A DNA stretch of 6,842 nt from the NCBI GenBank assembly GCA_030668505.1, contig DAOUTV010000090.1, positions 1 to 6,842 of the forward strand, given 5' to 3'. Positions 3,849 to 6,842 of this stretch are shown here, in pieces. Position numbers and translations under genes: made by a program. Under the pieces are notes generated by a model. It made no database searches and was not told the origin of the DNA. It saw only the letters and a program-made list of their open reading frames with translations. This DNA is from Desulfobacterales bacterium (GTDB taxonomy: Bacteria; Desulfobacterota; Desulfobacteria; Desulfobacterales; C00003060). Position 1 is the stretch's first letter. Every line of letters begins with the position of its first letter.

Positions 3849-6842
3849 AGCGCCCCCTTCCGGGCAAACGGCAGAACAGAAATCGGCAGTCGGCAAGCTG
3901 CTGCGTTTTTGCCTGACCAACAAACTTGTTGTTGGAATGTTCGTGCTGGCCGTCATTGTGGCGGGAATCCTGGTTGCCCCCTTCGACTGGAAAATAGGGG
4001 ATATCACAAGATACCCGGTGCCAGTGGATGCCATACCCGACATAGGGGAAAACCAGCAGATTGTTTTTACCCAATGGATGGGCCGTTCTCCGCAGGACGT
4101 GGAGGACCAGATAACCTACCCGCTGACGGTCTCGTTGCTGGGCATTCCCGGTGTGAAAACGATCCGCAGCTATTCCATGTTCGGGTTCTCCACCATCTAC
4201 GTCATCTTCAAAGAGGGTGTTGAATTTTACTGGTCCCGAACGCGATTGCTGGAAAAACTGAACAGCCTCCCGTCCGGTACGCTTCCGGCAAGGGTTCAAC
4301 CTGCATTGGGGCCAGACGCCACGGCCTTGGGTCAGATATACTGGTACACCCTTGAAGGACGTGATCCAAACGGCAACCCAACAGGAGGGTGGGATCAAGA
4401 AGAGCTTCGAACCATACAGGATTGGTACGCGCGGTACTGGTTTCTTTCGGCAGATGGAGTTGCCGAAGTGGGCTCCATCGGCGGCTATGTCAAAGAGTAC
4501 CAGGTTGACGTAGATCCGGATGCCATGCGGGCTCATGGGGTAAGTATCGATGAGGTGTTTAGGGCAGTAAAATCATCCAATATTGATGTTGGCGCCAGAA
4601 CAATTGAATTGAACCGGACGGAATACTTCGTCCGCGGCATAGGCTTCATCAAGGCAATAGAAGACGTAGAAAACAGTGTTGTCAAGGTGAAGAAGGAGAA
4701 CGTTCCCATTCTTGTAAAACATATCGCCAAGGTGACACTAGGGCCGGCTATTCGCAGGGGCGCTCTGGATAAAGGAGGAGCGCCGGTTGTCGGCGGAGTG
4801 GTGGTTGCTCGTTACGGCGACAATCCCCTTGCGGTTATTAATAACGTCAAGAAGAAGATCGATGAAACCAGACAAGCCCTCCCTGCCAAGACCATCATAG
4901 ACTATGCAAAAACTACCAGAGTCGAGGTTGCTGAGTTAGCAAAAAAGCAAGGCTTTGTGCCTTTCGCAGGAACGAAACTCAACCAGGATGGGTGGTTGAA
5001 CTATTTGCGATCAGTTCCAAGACACGAATGGCCATCATGGGCCACAATCAGCAAAGTGACCGTCGTCCCCTTCTATGACCGGACAGGCCTGATCTATGAG
5101 ACCCTTGGAACCCTCAATGATGCCATTGCACTGGAGATCCTGGTAACCATCATCGTGGTCCTAATTATGGTAATGCACCTGCGCAGCAGCGCATTAATCG
5201 GTGGGATGCTTCCACTTGCGGTGCTGTTATGCTTTATCGCCATGAGATTCTTCGGGGTGCAGGCCAACATTGTGGCACTATCAGGCATTGCCATAGCCAT
5301 CGGCACGATCGTGGACATGGGAATTGTTGTGTGTGAGAATATTCTCCGCCATCTGGACCGGGCTTCACCGACCGAGTCACGACTGGAAGTCGTACACCGT
5401 GCAGCGAGCGAAGTGGGCGGCGCGGTGCTCACGGCCGTGTTGACCACAATTGTGAGTTTCCTTCCCGTATTCACCATGATCGGCGCCGAAGGCAAGCTCT
5501 TCAAACCCCTTGCTTACACAAAGACCTTTGCCCTGATTGCTTCCATCGTGATCGCGCTCACCGTGCTGCCCCCAGCGGCATATGTGCTGTTTTGCGGCAA
5601 AATTTCAGGTAAGATTCTGCGCTTGGCCTTAAACGTTGTGCTTATCATAACCGGTATTGTCGTTGGATTCGTCGTGGCCTGGTGGGCCGGGCTATTGCTC
5701 GTGTTTCTCGGAACATATTATCTGTTTCAGGAAAGAATTCCCAAACGAATCACACGATTTGACGCTTGGACAGCCATCGCAATTGCTGTTCTTGTCGTAG
5801 GAATTCTATTGACTGGGTATTGGGAGCCCCTCGGCCCGGAGCGCGGCTTGTTGCGAAACCTAGTCTTTGTGGCAGTGTTGATCGGCAGCGTGCTGATCAT
5901 CTTCAAGCTGTTTCAACTGGTTTTCGTGCAACTCCTTCGATGGTGTCTCAAGCATAAGACCGCGTTTCTTTCTCTCCCTCTCATGCTTGTGCTTTTGGGG
6001 GGAGCAATCTGGCTGGGTTTTGATGGGCTCTTTGGATGGCTACCCGAGTCCGTGAACAAGACCCGACCCATTCAATATCTGGCTCATAAATTCCCCGGGT
6101 TGGGCAAAGAGTTTATGCCCCCTTTGGACGAAGGCTCATTCTTGTGGATGCCCACCACAATGACCCATGCATCTATTGGCGAAGCCCTGGACATCTTGCA
6201 AAAACAGGACATGGCCCTCCAGTCCATTCCGGAGATTGAATCGGTCGTGGGAAAACTTGGCAGGGCCGAAACCCCTTTGGACCCGGCCCCCATCTCTATG
6301 ATCGAGACCGTGATCAACTACAAGCCCGAATACAAGACCGACAAGGCGGGACGGAGGATGGGGTTTCGCTATGACGAAAAAACGGACGAGTTCGTTCGGG
6401 ACGAGAATGGAGAACTGATTCCTGACTCATCCGGTCAGCCTTACCGCCAGTGGCGCGATCATATCACGAGGCCGGACGATATCTGGAGCGAGATCGTGAA
6501 GGCAGCTAAGATTCCGGGAACCACTTCAGCGCCCAAGTTGCAGCCGATAGCCGCTCGGATTGTTATGCTTCAGAGCGGCATGCGTGCCCCCATGGGGGTC
6601 AAGGTCAAAGGACCATCACTGGAAGTCATTGAGAGTGTCGGGCTGCAAATCGAGCGATTTCTGAAAGAGGTGCCTAGCGTGGAAGCGTCAGCCGTGGTGG
6701 CGGACCGAATTGTCGGGAAGCCTTATCTGGAGATCGTACCGGATCGCACCGCACTTGCACGCTATGGTGTCCCTATGCGCAAGTTCCAGGACGTTGTGGA
6801 AATTGCGATCGGTGGGCGAAAAATAACCACAACAATAGAAGG
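3841..6842 (+). CDS. cusA: CusA-like RND heavy-metal efflux pump, long form (3' end outside window)
   Basis: Inner-membrane, proton-driven pump of the HME-RND group. One thousand codons are present with no stop. Aligning to E. coli CusA (1047 residues) from memory, about 280 C-terminal residues are missing, giving a full length near 1280. Visible: TM1 (about 29-47), PVDAIPDIGENQ (61-72), porter domain start with DQITYPLT, GPDATALGQIYWY, YDRTGLI (412-418), TM segments from about 425, and GIAIAIGTIVD with D492 matching the proton-relay Asp405. The Cu(I)/Ag(I) triad Met573/Met623/Met672 matches M770 (in WMPTTM), M820 (in ISMIE, with E822 for Glu625) and M909 (in IVMLQSGM). Three insertions relative to E. 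coli are seen at about 351-404, 590-700 and 831-869. The other relay residues of TM10-11 lie beyond the edge. Family is certain; metal choice is well supported but untested. CzcA-type Zn/Co/Cd pumps lack this methionine set. Confidence 0.95.
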   Translation, partial: MDKAPPSGQTAEQKSAVGKLLRFCLTNKLVVGMFVLAVIVAGILVAPFDWKIGDITRYPVPVDAIPDIGENQQIVFTQWMGRSPQDVEDQITYPLTVSLLGIPGVKTIRSYSMFGFSTIYVIFKEGVEFYWSRTRLLEKLNSLPSGTLPARVQPALGPDATALGQIYWYTLEGRDPNGNPTGGWDQEELRTIQDWYARYWFLSADGVAEVGSIGGYVKEYQVDVDPDAMRAHGVSIDEVFRAVKSSNIDVGARTIELNRTEYFVRGIGFIKAIEDVENSVVKVKKENVPILVKHIAKVTLGPAIRRGALDKGGAPVVGGVVVARYGDNPLAVINNVKKKIDETRQALPAKTIIDYAKTTRVEVAELAKKQGFVPFAGTKLNQDGWLNYLRSVPRHEWPSWATISKVTVVPFYDRTGLIYETLGTLNDAIALEILVTIIVVLIMVMHLRSSALIGGMLPLAVLLCFIAMRFFGVQANIVALSGIAIAIGTIVDMGIVVCENILRHLDRASPTESRLEVVHRAASEVGGAVLTAVLTTIVSFLPVFTMIGAEGKLFKPLAYTKTFALIASIVIALTVLPPAAYVLFCGKISGKILRLALNVVLIITGIVVGFVVAWWAGLLLVFLGTYYLFQERIPKRITRFDAWTAIAIAVLVVGILLTGYWEPLGPERGLLRNLVFVAVLIGSVLIIFKLFQLVFVQLLRWCLKHKTAFLSLPLMLVLLGGAIWLGFDGLFGWLPESVNKTRPIQYLAHKFPGLGKEFMPPLDEGSFLWMPTTMTHASIGEALDILQKQDMALQSIPEIESVVGKLGRAETPLDPAPISMIETVINYKPEYKTDKAGRRMGFRYDEKTDEFVRDENGELIPDSSGQPYRQWRDHITRPDDIWSEIVKAAKIPGTTSAPKLQPIAARIVMLQSGMRAPMGVKVKGPSLEVIESVGLQIERFLKEVPSVEASAVVADRIVGKPYLEIVPDRTALARYGVPMRKFQDVVEIAIGGRKITTTIE
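4891..5052 (+). other. Porter-domain loop insertion in the pump
   Basis: Pump residues about 351-404 replace what in E. coli CusA is a direct link from the LPEG turn to the strand leading into YDRS. The insert has a polar, helix-prone first part (RVEVAELAKKQG) and an aromatic second part with W385, W397 and W400 around LNQDGWLNYL. It is periplasmic by position. I recall similar segments in other long CusA proteins, so it is likely a subfamily trait. Confidence 0.65.
5608..5940 (+). other. Insertion of about four extra membrane helices in the pump
   Basis: Between the end of TM6 (about residue 584) and the helix matching TM7 (about 707-725) lie roughly 110 residues more than in E. coli CusA. 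They contain hydrophobic stretches at about 595-613, 615-629, 642-660 and 672-690, separated by short charged links (QERIPKRITRFD; EPLGPERG). TM6-TM7 is a cytoplasmic connection in RND pumps, so an even number of helices keeps the topology of the rest. Confidence 0.72.
6331..6447 (+). other. Forty-residue charged insertion between two metal-site methionines of the pump
   Basis: M820 to M909 is 89 residues, against 49 between Met623 and Met672 in E. coli. The added segment, about residues 831-869, is rich in Asp, Glu, Lys and Arg (FRYDEKTDEFVRDENGELI at 842-860) and looks like a solvent-exposed beta-hairpin. It is followed by QWRDHITRPDDIW, which rejoins the family pattern. Confidence 0.68.

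Noticed and set aside
3909..4223. A 104-codon plus-strand open frame inside the pump gene.
   Set aside because: It is out of frame with the pump, whose translation here matches CusA closely; the alternative protein is low in hydrophobic order and has no recognisable motif.
3805..4536. A 243-codon open frame on the minus strand across the adaptor-pump junction.
   Set aside because: It lies wholly opposite two well-supported conserved genes, its predicted protein has no recognisable family or membrane pattern, and its composition is that of a reverse-strand shadow.
3841..6842. CzcA-type (Zn/Co/Cd) identity for the pump.
   Set aside because: All three Cu/Ag-site methionines and the nearby Glu are kept with E. 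coli CusA spacing for the first pair, and the adaptor's ligands are soft-metal Cys/Met/His sets, so the Cus class fits better.

Overview
The window holds one apparent operon on the + strand: a complete three-part RND-type heavy-metal exporter of the Cus (copper/silver) class, in the order outer-membrane channel (30-1442), periplasmic adaptor (1482-3848), inner-membrane pump (from 3841, running off the right edge). No other gene, RNA gene, repeat array or mobile element can be supported. The longest stretch with no gene is the 39 bases between the first two genes, and the last two overlap by 8 bases.

A Gram-negative host is certain from the channel/adaptor/pump set. The long form of the pump and the adaptor carrying two heavy-metal-binding modules plus a DUF3347-like tail resemble versions I recall from Desulfobacterota (former Deltaproteobacteria), Bacteroidetes and Planctomycetes. 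Base composition (moderate GC) and codon use fit a deltaproteobacterium, but this placement is inference from memory and not a computed result.

Region by region: bases 1-29 contain only the leader and a very strong ribosome binding site for the channel gene; the promoter and any regulator lie outside. The channel is a TolC/OEP protein with a cleavable-type signal and no cysteine, so unlike E. coli CusC it cannot be a lipoprotein. The adaptor is much larger than E. coli CusB (788 residues against about 400). It has a CxMHP...CxxCxM module before the adaptor core, a second such module between the beta-barrel and the membrane-proximal domain, two His-rich patches, and a tandem C-terminal helical module of which only the second copy keeps the CPM...NPYFG...CG signature. 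The pump keeps the three periplasmic methionines that bind Cu(I)/Ag(I) in E. coli CusA. It carries three large insertions relative to that protein: a porter-domain loop, about four extra membrane helices, and about 40 residues between two of the metal-binding methionines.

Working model (inference): the adaptor collects Cu(I)/Ag(I) in the periplasm through its Cys/Met/His modules, doing the work of the separate CusF chaperone, which has no gene between the channel and pump genes. It delivers the ion to the pump's methionine site, and the pump drives it out through the TolC-like channel using the proton gradient. This is a known general system; the unusual content is in the adaptor and pump architecture.
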